DNA of 64,000 bases from Eubacteriaceae bacterium (GCA_902362875.1 CABIYF010000013.1:26385-90384); one strand, 5' to 3'; positions 9,390 through 19,397 are shown, numbered from the stretch's first letter. The notes: generated from the sequence alone by a model not told the origin. Numbers and translations: made by a program.

Positions 9390-9545
9390 GACTATTATCT
9401 TTTTGAATTGCAAAAAACTGTTCCAAAAGAAAACGAAGTGTTGGTACGCGTCCTTTCTTCTTCCATCAATGCTTCGGATTTTGCACAGTTTGAGTCGGCA
9501 GTCAAGACTGGAAAAGTATCCGCCATGTTCAAAGTCAAAGAATAA
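9390..9545 (+). pseudogene. Fragment of an MDR/quinone-oxidoreductase N-terminus
   Basis: The plus frame reads LFELQKTVPKENEVLVRV then LSSSINASDFAQFE, which resembles the start of zinc-independent NADPH:quinone reductase-type medium-chain dehydrogenases (conserved EVLV+V and INASD). There is no start codon, and the frame closes at TAA 9543-9545 after about 50 codons. The rest of the enzyme (cofactor domain) is missing. It is the first of several remnants packed between TraX and 10501. Confidence 0.55.
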
Positions 9546-9549
9546 AAAA

Positions 9550-9812
9550 ATTGGGAAGTTTCAAAAAATAATGAGAACATTACGCTTCCTCAGAAGGAGT
9601 TCTACCTGCTCTATAAACTGTTAAGCTATCCTGGGAGGATATTCACCCGTATGCAGTTGATGGACGAGATATGGGGTATGGATTCGCAGTCCGATGAACA
9701 TACAGTTAGCGTTCATGTTGGGCGATTGCGGGAACGCTTTTACGACTGGACAGAATTTGAAATTGTCACTGTACGAGGATTAGGGTATAAGGCGGTGTTG
9801 CATGACGGGTGA
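9550..9812 (+). pseudogene. Response-regulator DNA-binding domain fragment (OmpR/PhoB type)
   Basis: The translated plus strand gives a nearly complete winged-helix effector domain: LPQKEFYLLYKLLSYPGRIF, MQLMDEIWG, HTVSVHVGRLRERF and IVTVRGLGYKAV. The receiver domain with its phosphorylatable Asp is absent, so the gene is 5'-truncated. Its TGA stop overlaps the old ATG of the following histidine-kinase remnant (9802), the usual coupled two-component arrangement. Confidence 0.8.
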
Positions 9813-10350
9813 TAATAAAAAACAGCAGGCAGAAAGATAACTGTGCTCAGCTGCGTTGTAATATTTGTGTTTTTCATATTGCTGATTAGTCAGCTCATCG
9901 GGGTAAGATGTGTGTTTCTGCTTTTCCACAATGGAATTTTATCTATTCCATCTGCAAATCCTTTTCTTGTAATGTTTGCGTATCTGTTTTTAATTAGTTT
10001 GATTTTCGGAGTGCTCATAGCCACGGTTGCTGGTGCCATTTCGCTTCGCCCATTACGGCGTTTTATCAGAACAACGAAGGAGGTTGCTTCGGGTAATTTT
10101 TCTGTTCGATTCAAATTGGGCGGTCTGGAAGAATATAATCAGATCATGGTAAGCTTGAACACAATGATTGAAGAGATGAGTAATATTGAAACACTGAGAG
10201 ATGATTTTGTAAGCAATATTTCTCATGAGTTTAAAACACCAATTGCATCCATTCACGGTTTTGCCAAATTGCTGAAAAAAGAAAATCTGCCGGAGGAATC
10301 CCGACAGGAATATTTAGATATTATCATTTTCGAATCTGAGCGACTTTCCA
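9802..10350 (+). pseudogene. Sensor histidine kinase, frameshifted and truncated
   Basis: The original start is ATG 9802 (MTGDNKKQQAER). A one-base frameshift near 9834-9842 then leads into a frame with two membrane segments, a HAMP domain (LRPLRRFIRTTKEVASGNF) and a HisKA box with the phospho-acceptor His (SNISHEFKTPIASIHGFAKL). The reading ends abruptly after IIIFESERLS near 10345, where a transposase remnant on the other strand begins; the ATPase domain (N, G1, G2 boxes) is gone. The frame stays open to 10556 only by chance. Not functional as a kinase. Confidence 0.8.
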
Positions 10351-10501
10351 TAGAAATAATAAATTTCATCAGCGTTGGAAAATCCCACTTTTTCTTTCTG
10401 GTAAAATCTTTTTCTGGATGCACCGTGAATTCTGATACATTCAAAGACATTTCATCAATTAATTTCCATAATGTAGCTTTTACTTCTTCCGAAAATTGCA
10501 T
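10346..10501 (-). pseudogene. N-terminal fragment of an IS4-like transposase
   Basis: On the minus strand, ATG 10501 opens a frame reading MQFSEEVKATLWKLIDEM, FTVHPEKDFTRKKKWDFP and TLMKFIISME, which matches the N-terminal region of IS4-family DDE transposases found in Lachnospiraceae. It stops being recognisable near 10346, exactly where the histidine kinase homology resumes on the other strand. All catalytic residues are missing. It marks the element that truncated the kinase. Confidence 0.65.
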
Positions 10502-10590
10502 AAGCGATAAGCTCCTAAAATGTAATATAATTAAGGGGCTTCGCCGCATTTTTTGACTGATTTGTCAAGTGTTTTTTCATTTTTTCGCAT

Positions 10591-10627
10591 AAAAAGAACA
10601 GATATGCTTAAAGGGCATATCCGTTCT
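10591..10627 (-). terminator. Intrinsic terminator downstream of the dehydrogenase gene
   Basis: Minus-strand hairpin with arms AGAACGGATATGC and GCATATCTGTTCT (one internal mismatch pair) followed by TTTTTATG. It lies about 100 nt after the stop of the dehydrogenase at 10727. Confidence 0.75.
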
Positions 10628-10726
10628 AATATAGTGATATTTTCTTATCTTAATGACATTGTTTAGTGGAGGGATAGTTCACTATCTTGCTTTTACTTTC
10701 TCCGTCGTAGCTTCAATACTGATTTC

Positions 10727-11980
10727 TCACAGCTCAAAGTGTTTTAATAAAATACTCTCTGCTTCTTCATTCCATAATCCACTATGAGCACTACATGAAT
10801 CTGCAAGCTTGGCAAACAATGAATTTGTCTCTCCTAATTTTCTAAAGTCTTCAATTGCTGTAAGTGGCAGCTCAATCTGTGGATAAATAATCTTCTTAGA
10901 TCCCTGCATCTTTTTTAAATATAGCGTTGTATCAACAATAGCATTAATTCCACCTATATGAGTAATACCAATCGCTGGATTGATCTTTTTGTTTTCGATC
11001 AACTCTAAAGCTTCTATCATATCTGATCGTAATCCCCCTGATGATCCAATCAGTTTTGTCTTTAGATAATGACTTCCATAGATATTCATTCCCGCCCGGT
11101 AATTCTTATCAGCAGTAGCCGCATAAATATTCATACAGCCATCCATTGCCATAATACGATTCCCGATTTCTGCTACACATTTCGGTGGTGCATAAACAAA
11201 AACATCATCATATCCTTTTTCATTTGTCATGGCAAGTAATACTGGTACCGAATCTGTCACCATAGATGGATTAATATAGTAAAGTTCTATTCCATGTCTC
11301 CTTCCTTCCTCGACTGGAATGATCCTTCTAACTTTCTCTAAACGTTCCTGGTTGGTATCTGTGATAACTAAACGCTTTGGCTTCTTCTCCATCTCTAACA
11401 CATATCGGATCGCCATCAAGCCCATGGGACCTGCTCCTCCAAGAATGATCGTATTCCCGCCTTCTTTGATTCCTGATATATGATCATGCGATCCTTGTTT
11501 GCTGTGATAATTAGAATGAAAACTGCTCACTACACTATATAAAGCCTGTGCCTGTGCCAGTTCATAGTAAGCCCCTTTCTCACATTGGATAAGACATCCC
11601 TTTTCAATGACATCTCCCGGCACGATACAATACGTTGCTGCACCTCCAAAATATGGATAAGAATATCCTGGTGATTCTATCTGAAGCGGAATCTCAGGCA
11701 CGATCACAAATTTCTTTCCTTCCTGATATTCTTCCTTCCATCGTTCTCCGACTTTCACAATCATTCCTGAAAATTCGTGTCCGATCAGTACTGGTTTCTT
11801 CTTAATATTCTTTGGCACTCGTAAATGCCGCTGTGCCAAAGTAATCTCTTTCAGCGTTGACATTGCAATCCCATTGCATTCAATCTTCAATAGCACTTCG
11901 TCTTCCGTGATTTCAGGGATTTCAAATTCTTCCAGACGTATATCTTTGACTCCGTAGAGTCTGACTCCTTTAATCTTCAT
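10727..11980 (-). CDS. Zinc-type alcohol dehydrogenase, sorbose-1-phosphate reductase-like
   Basis: A 417-residue medium-chain dehydrogenase. The start MKIKGVRLYG at 11980 is chosen because AGGGGGCG lies 8-9 nt upstream; an upstream ATG at 12037 lacks a site. Visible features: N-terminal GroES-like domain with GHEFSGMIVKVGERW, and a Rossmann motif ILGGAGPMGLMAIRY (residues ~190-205). The catalytic cysteine position reads CNGIAMST, so the usual CG(S/T)D zinc ligand set is altered, as in SorE-type sugar-phosphate reductases, which it resembles over its length. Exact substrate unproven. Monocistronic, with a terminator at 10591. Confidence 0.7.
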   Translation of the reverse strand: MKIKGVRLYGVKDIRLEEFEIPEITEDEVLLKIECNGIAMSTLKEITLAQRHLRVPKNIKKKPVLIGHEFSGMIVKVGERWKEEYQEGKKFVIVPEIPLQIESPGYSYPYFGGAATYCIVPGDVIEKGCLIQCEKGAYYELAQAQALYSVVSSFHSNYHSKQGSHDHISGIKEGGNTIILGGAGPMGLMAIRYVLEMEKKPKRLVITDTNQERLEKVRRIIPVEEGRRHGIELYYINPSMVTDSVPVLLAMTNEKGYDDVFVYAPPKCVAEIGNRIMAMDGCMNIYAATADKNYRAGMNIYGSHYLKTKLIGSSGGLRSDMIEALELIENKKINPAIGITHIGGINAIVDTTLYLKKMQGSKKIIYPQIELPLTAIEDFRKLGETNSLFAKLADSCSAHSGLWNEEAESILLKHFEL

Positions 11981-12098
11981 GGTCTTTCGCCCCCTAAGTT
12001 TGCCAAATGTCAATGTCGCATTATGGTATTTGTTCAATTAGTCTTTTTTATTATAGCATAGGATGAAGGGAAAAAGAACTGTAGAAATTCTGATTTGT

Positions 12099-12350
12099 GG
12101 TTTGAATAGCCGTCCGTGTATATGAGAAAAACAAAATAATAGTATAAAAGATCCAGAACCATTGAAATTTTGCCGTCGTTTTGAACGGTTCGCAGCTAGT
12201 TTGGTGCGCTGTTTGAGCGAAGCGAGTTGCGCAAGGAAAACTAGCGAATCAGCGACCGTTCAAAACGGCGTGCATAAATTTCCTGGTCTGGATCTTTTAT
12301 ACTATTATTTTGTTTTTCTCATATACAGTCCCAACAACTACCTTTCAAAC
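12099..12350. repeat. Palindromic element family A, copy 1 (short form)
   Basis: A 252-bp palindrome. Outer arms from GTATATGAGAAAAAC (12118) to its complement ending 12326 pair almost perfectly for over 40 bp; a second helix uses CGTTTTGAACGGT / ACCGTTCAAAACG; a third GCTAGTTT / AAACTAGC. Inside lies a core GGT-GCGC-TGTTTGAGCG ... GCGAGTT-GCGC-AAGGA, here closed by a minimal GC-GAA-GC loop. The ends (GGTTTGAATAG / TTCAAAC) are themselves inverted. It ends 6 nt from the accA stop codon. No coding content. Confidence 0.85.
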
Positions 12351-12356
12351 TGCAAA

Positions 12357-13148
12357 TTAAAATTTCCTAAATCTCTGATATCTCTGTTCCACCAGTTCTT
12401 CCGGACTCATCTTATCATATTTCTCAATAAATCCAAGAATCATCTCTTTCATCTGCTCAGAAATATCTAAAATATTATCAATACTGGCTGGTTGTGGTTC
12501 CTCAATTACCTGCTCGATAATTCCTAATTCTTTTAAATCACTTGCTGTGATCTTCATAACCTTGGCAGCTTCGGAAGCTCTGTTTCCGTCTTTCCAAAGA
12601 ATTGCTGCGAATCCTTCTGGTGACAGGATGGAATATGTAGAATTCTCTAAACTCCATACTTCATTGCCAATAGCCAGAGCCAGAGCGCCGCCGCTTCCTC
12701 CTTCTCCGATCATGATAGAAAGAATTGGTACTTTGATATTTGACATCTCGAATAAGTTTCTTGCGATTGCTTCTCCGACACCGCCTTCTTCTGCTTCTAA
12801 TCCGCAGAATGCTCCCGGTGTGTCTACAAAGAGAATGATCGGACGATGGAATTTCTCTGCCTGTTTCATCAGTCTTAGGGATTTTCTGTATCCTTCTGGT
12901 GATGGCATTCCAAAATTTCGTTTGATATTTTCTTTGGTTGAGCGTCCTTTTTGCTGTCCGATGACTGTGACAGGTCTTCCTCCGATAGAGGCTAATCCTC
13001 CAACGATTGCTTTGTCATCTCCAAAATAACGGTCTCCGTGTAAGGACATATATCGTTCAAAAATCGTAGAAATATAATCAAGACTTGTTGGGCGTTCTGC
13101 AGATCTTGAGATCTGCACTCTTTCCCATGGTGTAAAATTACTGCTCAT
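12357..13148 (-). CDS. accA: Acetyl-CoA carboxylase carboxyltransferase subunit alpha
   Basis: With AccD it transfers the carboxyl group from carboxy-biotin to acetyl-CoA, giving malonyl-CoA. About 263 residues, the short AccA type usual in Firmicutes. Oxyanion-forming segments [13 protein letters not shown] and the [14 protein letters not shown] block are present. The ATG at 13148 follows AAGGAG by 8 nt and overlaps the accD stop by 11 nt; a GTG six bases upstream is less well placed. Last gene of the fab operon; a family A palindrome follows 6 nt after the stop. Confidence 0.96.
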   Translation of the reverse strand: MSSNFTPWERVQISRSAERPTSLDYISTIFERYMSLHGDRYFGDDKAIVGGLASIGGRPVTVIGQQKGRSTKENIKRNFGMPSPEGYRKSLRLMKQAEKFHRPIILFVDTPGAFCGLEAEEGGVGEAIARNLFEMSNIKVPILSIMIGEGGSGGALALAIGNEVWSLENSTYSILSPEGFAAILWKDGNRASEAAKVMKITASDLKELGIIEQVIEEPQPASIDNILDISEQMKEMILGFIEKYDKMSPEELVEQRYQRFRKF

Positions 13149-14022
13149 ATTCACAACTCCTTATGATCGTTACGAGTACTTTTCTTAATTTCTTGCGCTC
13201 TACGATCTTATCTACAAATCCATGTTCTAACAAAAATTCTGCTCTCTGGAATCCTTCTGGTAACTTCTGTCCGATCGTCTGTTCAATAACTCTCGGTCCT
13301 GCAAATCCGATCAATGCCCCTGGTTCTGCCAAAATGACATCTCCAAGCATTGCGAAACTTGCAGTCACACCACCAGTTGTTGGGTCTGTTAATACCGTGA
13401 TATATAATAACCCTGCTTCGTCGTGGCGTTTTAATGCTGCAGATGTTTTTGCCATCTGCATTAAGGATACGATTCCTTCCTGCATTCTGGCTCCTCCGGA
13501 ACATGTGAAAATGATGATCGGTAATCTCATCTCGGTTGCACGTTCAACAGCTCTTGTGATCTTCTCACCGACAACTTCTCCCATACTGCCCATCATAAAA
13601 TCTGCTCCCATAACTGCGATCACAACATCTTTTCCAAGAATCTTTCCTTTTCCTGTGACGACTGCTTCATCAAGATTCGTCACAGAACGCTGGCGTTCCA
13701 GTTTATTCTTATATCCTGGGAAATTCAGTGGATCGCTTGTATCCATCTTTGCATCCCATTCCTCAAAAGTATCTTTATCTAAAACCATGGCAATTCTTGT
13801 CTTTGGACGAATTCTAAAGTAATTACCACAAACTGGACATACATAATCATTTTCGATCAGATCCTCATTGTATACAGGCTTTCCACAGCAGTTACACTTC
13901 TGGAATAATCCTTCCGGTGCCTGAAATTCAAGGAGCGTGTCCTTTGCTTTTCGTACACGCTCTGCCTGTTTTAATTCCTGAGGTGATAATGTCCTTTTTT
14001 TAAACATATCTTTTAATGACAT
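13138..14022 (-). CDS. accD: Acetyl-CoA carboxylase carboxyltransferase subunit beta
   Basis: Partner of AccA. About 294 residues with an N-terminal Cys4 zinc ribbon (CNCCGKPVY ... CPVCG) and the crotonase-like core with [11 protein letters not shown] and [13 protein letters not shown]. Start taken at ATG 14022, six nt after AAGGTGAG; a GTG nine bases upstream has no site. The stop overlaps accA, implying coupled synthesis in equal amounts. Confidence 0.96.
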   Translation of the reverse strand: MSLKDMFKKRTLSPQELKQAERVRKAKDTLLEFQAPEGLFQKCNCCGKPVYNEDLIENDYVCPVCGNYFRIRPKTRIAMVLDKDTFEEWDAKMDTSDPLNFPGYKNKLERQRSVTNLDEAVVTGKGKILGKDVVIAVMGADFMMGSMGEVVGEKITRAVERATEMRLPIIIFTCSGGARMQEGIVSLMQMAKTSAALKRHDEAGLLYITVLTDPTTGGVTASFAMLGDVILAEPGALIGFAGPRVIEQTIGQKLPEGFQRAEFLLEHGFVDKIVERKKLRKVLVTIIRSCEYEQ

Positions 14023-14078
14023 GATACTCACCTTAACTTTCTTTATTCAGCTTAACTTTCTTTGTTCCGCTCAGCCTT

Positions 14079-15446
14079 TTATTCAGCTTCATTTTCAGTC
14101 TGATGTTTCTCCTGAAAACGTTCAATAAATCCTGTATCGACATTTCCTTCGATAAAATCTTCATCATTGATGATCTCATACTGATAATCAATGTTTGTCT
14201 TCACACCTTCTAACACAAGTTCACCTAATGCGTTGCGCAGTTTCCTTAGTGCCAGCTCACGGTTCTTGTCATATACGATCAGTTTTGCGATCATGGAATC
14301 ATAGTATGGCGGAATCTGGTATCCTGCGAATAATGCAGAATCAATTCTGACTCCTTTTCCTCCTGGGAAATGTACATTGGTTACCGTTCCAGGACTTGGA
14401 CGGAAATCATGTTCTGTGTCTTCCGCATTGATTCTCACTTCGATCGCATGTCCATGAACATGGACATCTTCCTGTGTATAAGTCAGATGTTCTCCTGCTG
14501 CGATACGAATCTGCTCACGGATCAGATCGATTCCTGTGACCCATTCAGTCACCGGATGTTCCACCTGAATTCTTGTGTTCATCTCGATAAAATAGAAATC
14601 TCCGTGTTTATCACGTAAGAATTCGATCGTTCCTGCACTGTAATACTCTGCGGCTTTCGCTGCTTTGACTGCGATCTCACCCATCTTCTTACGCTGTTCA
14701 TCACTGATGGCTGGAGATGGTGATTCTTCGATCAGTTTCTGGTGTCTTCTCTGGATGGAACAATCTCTTTCTCCAAGATGGATCGTATTTCCATATTTGT
14801 CTGCAAGAATCTGGAATTCGATATGGCGTGGATCTTCGATATATTTTTCAATATACATCGTTCCATCACCAAATGCATTCTCTGCCTCTAACTTCGCTGT
14901 CTCAAATGTATGTACGAAGTCTTCAGAATCATAACAGACACGCATTCCCTTTCCACCGCCACCTGCGGAGGCTTTGATCATGACTGGGTATCCCATATCA
15001 TCTGCGATCTTCTGTCCTTCTTCTGCTTCGTATACCGCATCTTTTGTACCAGGAACTACTGGTACTCCGGCATCCATCATTGTCTTTCTGGCTGCGGATT
15101 TATTTCCCATGCGGTCGATGATCTCTGCAGATGGTCCGATAAATGTGATATTGCATTTCTCACACATTCTTACAAATTTGCTGTTCTCTGACAAAAATCC
15201 AAATCCAGGGTGAATCGCATCCGCTCCGACTGCCATTGCAGCCCCAAGTACACGTTCCATGTCAAGATAACTGTCTTTGGCAGGTGCTGGTCCGATACAG
15301 ATCGTCTGGTCTGCCAGCTGGGCATGGAGTGCATCTTTATCTGCTTCAGAACAGATTGCCACGGACATAATATCCATCTCACGGCACGCACGAATGATAC
15401 GCACTGCGATCTCTCCTCTGTTTGCAATTAAAATCTTCTTAAACAT
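14079..15446 (-). CDS. accC: Acetyl-CoA carboxylase biotin carboxylase subunit
   Basis: ATP-dependent carboxylation of the biotin on AccB. 455 residues with the ATP-grasp fold: N-terminal KKILIANRGEIAVRIIRA, glycine-rich loop KASAGGGGKGMR (~residue 160), and EMNTRIQVEHPVTE with catalytic Glu/Arg (~residue 290). Normal length. Sits between fabZ and accD. Confidence 0.98.
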   Translation of the reverse strand: MFKKILIANRGEIAVRIIRACREMDIMSVAICSEADKDALHAQLADQTICIGPAPAKDSYLDMERVLGAAMAVGADAIHPGFGFLSENSKFVRMCEKCNITFIGPSAEIIDRMGNKSAARKTMMDAGVPVVPGTKDAVYEAEEGQKIADDMGYPVMIKASAGGGGKGMRVCYDSEDFVHTFETAKLEAENAFGDGTMYIEKYIEDPRHIEFQILADKYGNTIHLGERDCSIQRRHQKLIEESPSPAISDEQRKKMGEIAVKAAKAAEYYSAGTIEFLRDKHGDFYFIEMNTRIQVEHPVTEWVTGIDLIREQIRIAAGEHLTYTQEDVHVHGHAIEVRINAEDTEHDFRPSPGTVTNVHFPGGKGVRIDSALFAGYQIPPYYDSMIAKLIVYDKNRELALRKLRNALGELVLEGVKTNIDYQYEIINDEDFIEGNVDTGFIERFQEKHQTENEAE

Positions 15447-15460
15447 TTAAGAAATCCTCT

Positions 15461-15886
15461 CTATCCAATCATAAATGTAATCTCTGCAGAGGCTACTTTC
15501 TTGCCATCTACAGTTGCTGTTCCCTGTGCAACACCGACTGGTCCTTTGACTTTGATCATCTCAACTTCTAATGTCAGCACATCTCCAGGAACAACTTTTC
15601 CTCTGAATTTTGCTTTGTTGACTCCACCTAAGAATGCGATCTTTCCTTTATATTCATCTGCGGAAAGTGCACATACAGCTCCAGTCTGTGCCAGTGCTTC
15701 AATGATCAGTACTCCAGGCATCACTGGTTCCTGTGGAAAATGTCCTGCAAAAAATGGTTCATTATATGTTACGCATTTTTTACCAACGATACGTTTTCCT
15801 TCTTCCATCTCCTCGATGCGGTCCACTAATAAAAATGGGCTTCTGTGAGGGATTGTATTCATAATATCTTTAATATCCATTACCAT
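15461..15886 (-). CDS. fabZ: 3-hydroxyacyl-ACP dehydratase
   Basis: Hot-dog dehydratase of fatty-acid elongation, 141 residues. Active-site His in HFPQEPVMPGV and Glu in LIIEALAQTG are visible; N-terminus IPHRSPFLLVDRI is typical. The ribosome-binding site is weak (AAAGG about 13 nt from the first of two ATGs), so the start could be two codons later at 15880. Confidence 0.96.
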   Translation of the reverse strand: MVMDIKDIMNTIPHRSPFLLVDRIEEMEEGKRIVGKKCVTYNEPFFAGHFPQEPVMPGVLIIEALAQTGAVCALSADEYKGKIAFLGGVNKAKFRGKVVPGDVLTLEVEMIKVKGPVGVAQGTATVDGKKVASAEITFMIG

Positions 15887-15905
15887 AATAAACGTTCTGC
15901 CTTTC

Positions 15906-16349
15906 TTACTGGATAACCATTAATGGCTGTCCATATTCAACCATCTTACCATTCTCAACTAAAATAGCTGCAACAGTTCCATCGTATTCGCTTTCTACTT
16001 CATTCATCAGTTTCATTGCTTCTACGATTCCGATCACCTGTCCTTTTTTGACTTTGTCACCAACGGATACATATGGATCAGCTCCTTCGGATGGTGCTGC
16101 ATAAAATGTACCAACAAGCGGTGCTTTGATCTCATCTCCGTAAAGAAGCTCTTCCGGCTGTTCCTCACTCTGTTCCGGCATGATCGCTGCGCTCTGTACT
16201 GGTACTCCGGCAACAGATGCATCTACCGTTGCGATCTTAGCTTTTTTCTTAGCGATTCTGATTGAAAATTCTTCATTATTATATTCAAATTCATCGACAT
16301 TTGCAGCAGATACTGCAGCGATCAATTCTTTCATCTCTTTGACTTCCAT
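15906..16349 (-). CDS. accB: Biotin carboxyl carrier protein of acetyl-CoA carboxylase
   Basis: 147 residues: N-terminal helical part, a flexible Ala/Pro/Glu-rich linker (~45-75) and a C-terminal biotinyl domain with the modified lysine in VEAMKLMNEVE. Carries biotin between AccC and AccA/D. Located between fabF and fabZ. Confidence 0.97.
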   Translation of the reverse strand: MEVKEMKELIAAVSAANVDEFEYNNEEFSIRIAKKKAKIATVDASVAGVPVQSAAIMPEQSEEQPEELLYGDEIKAPLVGTFYAAPSEGADPYVSVGDKVKKGQVIGIVEAMKLMNEVESEYDGTVAAILVENGKMVEYGQPLMVIQ

Positions 16350-16366
16350 GTCAGTCTCCTTCTAAA

Positions 16367-17611
16367 TTAATCTTCAAATTTCTTCACAAGAAGTGTTGCG
16401 TTATGTCCTCCGAATCCAAGAGAGTTACTCATAACGTAATTTACCTTGCGGTCTGTTACTGGTTCTAATGTATAATCAAGATCACATTCTTCATCAGGAA
16501 CTTTTAATCCTACAGTTGGATGGATGTAATCTTCTTCGATTGATTTAACACATGTGATAAATTCGATCGCACCAGCTGCTCCAAGTCCATGACCGATCAT
16601 AGATTTTGTAGAACTGATCTTCACATCATATGCGTGTTCTCCTAATGCTTTCTTGATCGCTTTTGTCTCAAATAAGTCATTTGCATGCGTACTTGTTCCA
16701 TGTGCATTGATATAGTCAATTTTATCTGGTGTGATTTCCGCTTCGTCCATTGCAAATACCATGGCTCTTGCTGCACCTTCTCCATCTTCACATGGAGATG
16801 TGATATGATATGCATCACTTGTTGCTCCATATCCAACAACCTCTGCCAGAATATTTGCTCCTCTTGCCTGTGCATGTTCAAGGCTCTCTAATACAACGAT
16901 TCCTGCACCTTCACCGATGACAAATCCATCTCTTTCTTTATCAAATGGAATAGATGCTCTCTCTGGATCATCAGATGCGCTTAATGCTGTTAATGCAGCA
17001 AATCCACTGACTGCTACTTCTGATACCGCTGCTTCTGTTCCACCAGCTACCATCACATCAGCTTCTCCAACCTGAATAGATCTGTATGCTTCACCAATTG
17101 ACTGTGTTCCTGTTGCACATGCTGTCACAACGTTGATACTCTTTCCACGAAGCCCGAATGCAATAGATACATTTCCTGCTGCCATGTTAGAGATCATCAT
17201 TGGAACTGCCAGAGGTTTTACTCTGTTTGGTCCTTTTTTATCTAATGTTCTTGTTGTTGTTTCGATCATCTGAAGACTTCCAACTCCTGATCCCACAGAT
17301 ACACCGATTCTTGTTGTATCTTCTTTCTCAAGATCAAGTCCTGCATCTTCGATCGCTTCTTTTGTTGCAGCAACTGCATACTGTGAAAACAGTTCCATAC
17401 GTCTTGCTGCTTTTGGTGCCATATAGTCTTTTGCATTGAAGCCTTTGACTTCAGCTGCCAGATGTGCTTTATATTCTGTCGCGTCAAAATATGTAATCGG
17501 TGCAAATCCGATCTTCTGCTCCTTAACACCACTCCAAAATTCTTCCACGCTGTTTCCGATCGGTGTAATCGCACCCATACCAGTTACAACGACACGTTTC
17601 ATGTTCTTCAT
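16367..17611 (-). CDS. fabF: 3-oxoacyl-ACP synthase II
   Basis: Elongating condensing enzyme, 414 residues. Cys-His-His triad: Cys in VTACATGTQS (~residue 165), His in NAHGTSTHAND (~305) and His in SMIGHGLGAAG (~342). ATG 17611 lies 8 nt after AAGGAG. FabF is the only ketosynthase in this cluster; no fabH is present. Confidence 0.97.
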   Translation of the reverse strand: MKNMKRVVVTGMGAITPIGNSVEEFWSGVKEQKIGFAPITYFDATEYKAHLAAEVKGFNAKDYMAPKAARRMELFSQYAVAATKEAIEDAGLDLEKEDTTRIGVSVGSGVGSLQMIETTTRTLDKKGPNRVKPLAVPMMISNMAAGNVSIAFGLRGKSINVVTACATGTQSIGEAYRSIQVGEADVMVAGGTEAAVSEVAVSGFAALTALSASDDPERASIPFDKERDGFVIGEGAGIVVLESLEHAQARGANILAEVVGYGATSDAYHITSPCEDGEGAARAMVFAMDEAEITPDKIDYINAHGTSTHANDLFETKAIKKALGEHAYDVKISSTKSMIGHGLGAAGAIEFITCVKSIEEDYIHPTVGLKVPDEECDLDYTLEPVTDRKVNYVMSNSLGFGGHNATLLVKKFED

Positions 17612-17623
17612 ATAAAAACTCCT

Positions 17624-18364
17624 TTACATTCCCATTCCGCCATCAACACTGATCGTCTGGCCTGTAATATATGCTGCCTTGTCAGATGCTAAGAAAGCAA
17701 CTGTTTCTGCAATATCTTTTGTCTGTCCCATTCTCTTTAACGGAATACTTGCTAATAAATTCTCTTTGACATCTTCTGGCAGTACGTCTGTCATCTCTGT
17801 TTCGATAAATCCAGGTGCGATCGCATTGACCGTGATTCCTCTGGAACCTAATTCTCTTGCAAGAGATTTTGTCATACCAATGATTCCAGCCTTAGATGCA
17901 CAGTAATTGACCTGTCCTGCATTTCCCATGACCCCGGATACAGAAGACATATTGATGATATGTCCAGATTTCTGCTTTAACATGATTCTTGAAACATGTT
18001 TCATACAGTTAAATGCACCTTTTAGATTTACTTCGATGACTTTATCAAATTCTTCTTCACTCATTCTCATGATCAGGTTGTCTTTTGTGATTCCGGCATT
18101 ATTTACCAGAATATCAATTGACCCAAATTCTTTCTTTACAGAAGTGATCATCTCTTTCGCAACATCAAAATCAGAGACATCTCCCTGATATGCTTTTGCA
18201 TTACCGCCTGCTGCTTTGATCTCTTCTACTACCGCTTCTGCTTTATCTTTGGAACCGCAATAATTTACAATCACAGTTGCTCCATATCCTGCAAGAGTTA
18301 AAGCTGTTTCTCTTCCAATTCCGCGGCTTGCACCTGTTACGATTGCAACTTTTCCACTTAACAT
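17624..18364 (-). CDS. fabG: 3-oxoacyl-ACP reductase
   Basis: NADPH-dependent short-chain dehydrogenase, 246 residues. Cofactor motif TGASRGIG at residues ~10-17, NNAG at ~88, catalytic Tyr-Lys in YCASKAG (~155). Ends IDGGMGM-like, typical of FabG. Three nt from fabD, so co-transcribed. Confidence 0.97.
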   Translation of the reverse strand: MLSGKVAIVTGASRGIGRETALTLAGYGATVIVNYCGSKDKAEAVVEEIKAAGGNAKAYQGDVSDFDVAKEMITSVKKEFGSIDILVNNAGITKDNLIMRMSEEEFDKVIEVNLKGAFNCMKHVSRIMLKQKSGHIINMSSVSGVMGNAGQVNYCASKAGIIGMTKSLARELGSRGITVNAIAPGFIETEMTDVLPEDVKENLLASIPLKRMGQTKDIAETVAFLASDKAAYITGQTISVDGGMGM

Positions 18365-18366
18365 GA

Positions 18367-19287
18367 TTACATGATCTCCTTTAATTTCTCTAAATCTTCT
18401 ACTTTCGCAATGTTGATCGCTTTGACACTACGGTCGATCTTACGCATAAATCCACATAATGTCTTTCCTGGTCCGATCTCCACAAATGTATCTGCACCAT
18501 CGGCGATCATCTTCTCAATAGATTGTTCCCAGCATACAGAAGAATAAACCTGTCTTCCAAGCAGTTCTTTGACTTCATCTTTGTTTGTGATAAATTCTGC
18601 TGTTGTATTGGATACATATGGTACCTTTGGATCATTTACTTCGACATCAGCTAATACATCTAATAATTTCTCTCCAGCTGGTTTTAACATTGGAGAATGG
18701 AAAGGTCCGCTGACTTTCAGTGGAAGTACTCTCTTAGCCCCAGCTTCTTTTAATGCATCTCCAGCTTTCGCTACTGCCTCTGATTCTCCAGAAATAACGA
18801 TCTGTCCAGGGCAGTTATAATTTGCGATCGTCACGATTCCTTCAACGTCAGGTAAAACTGCTTCAATCGCTTCTTTCTTCATTCCAAGAACTGCTGACAT
18901 TGCTCCTTCTCCTGCTGGAACTGTGTCTTGCATCAGGATTCCTCTCTGTCTTACCACTTTCACAGCATCTTCAAAGCTCATCACATCAGACGCCACCAAT
19001 GCACAGTATTCTCCAAGACTTAATCCGGCTGTCAGGTCAGGCTTTAATCCCATTTCTTCGATCTTCTTTAAGATTGCAACACTTGCAGTTACCATCGCTG
19101 CCTGTGTGTACTCTGTAATATTGATATCTTCATTTTCTTCAAAGCAAAGTTTCTTTACATCAATATCCAGAACTTCATCCGCTTTGTCGAAAATCTCTTT
19201 GCTGCATGCAAAAGAATCATAAAAATCCTTTCCCATTCCAACATATTGCGCTCCCTGTCCCGGAAACATAAATACGATTTTACCCAT
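18367..19287 (-). CDS. fabD: Malonyl-CoA:ACP transacylase
   Basis: Loads malonate onto ACP. 306 residues with [11 protein letters not shown] at the N-terminus and the nucleophile elbow [11 protein letters not shown] (Ser ~ residue 90); His in GPFHSPML. Preceded by its own FabT-like box (19325-19337) lying after a terminator-like hairpin. Confidence 0.97.
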   Translation of the reverse strand: MGKIVFMFPGQGAQYVGMGKDFYDSFACSKEIFDKADEVLDIDVKKLCFEENEDINITEYTQAAMVTASVAILKKIEEMGLKPDLTAGLSLGEYCALVASDVMSFEDAVKVVRQRGILMQDTVPAGEGAMSAVLGMKKEAIEAVLPDVEGIVTIANYNCPGQIVISGESEAVAKAGDALKEAGAKRVLPLKVSGPFHSPMLKPAGEKLLDVLADVEVNDPKVPYVSNTTAEFITNKDEVKELLGRQVYSSVCWEQSIEKMIADGADTFVEIGPGKTLCGFMRKIDRSVKAINIAKVEDLEKLKEIM

Positions 19288-19324
19288 TATCTTTACCTCG
19301 TTGATCTAAATTTCATATAATTAG

Positions 19325-19337
19325 TTTGATATTCAAA
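19325..19337. promoter_or_regulatory. FabT-like operator upstream of fabD
   Basis: TTTGATATTCAAA is a perfect TTTGAnnnTCAAA inverted repeat, the form of FabT (MarR-type) boxes known from streptococci and lactococci. Located 38 nt upstream of fabD and downstream of the acpP-fabD hairpin, so it could control a separate fabD promoter. The same box with the same flank (TTAG before it) occurs at 19659. No fabT gene is in this window. Confidence 0.6.
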
Positions 19338-19348
19338 ATATTTTCTTC

Positions 19349-19384
19349 AAAAAATTGACTTATAACAATAACGTTATAAGCCAA
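19349..19384 (-). terminator. Terminator/attenuator between acpP and fabD
   Basis: Minus-strand hairpin TTGGCTTATAAC ... GTTATAAGTCAA (one G-T pair) followed by TTTTTT. A standard intrinsic terminator, placed 14 nt after the acpP stop. It would lower expression of the fab genes relative to acpP, which makes sense because ACP is needed in large molar excess. Confidence 0.75.
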
Positions 19385-19397
19385 TCTCACAATTTCT

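Noticed and set aside
10253..10556. Histidine kinase frame extending to 10556 as a functional protein
   Set aside because: The last ~70 residues are antisense to a transposase and have no kinase ATPase motifs.
12050..12078. Promoter for the dehydrogenase at 11980 (TATAAT on the minus strand at 12050-12055)
   Set aside because: The -10 is good but no acceptable -35 lies at the proper distance, so it was not listed as a feature.
12162..12470. Open frames on the plus strand inside the family A palindrome (and similar frames at 24415-24612 and 38424-38621)
   Set aside because: They are by-products of the palindromic sequence, differ in frame between copies, lack ribosome-binding sites and overlap real genes.
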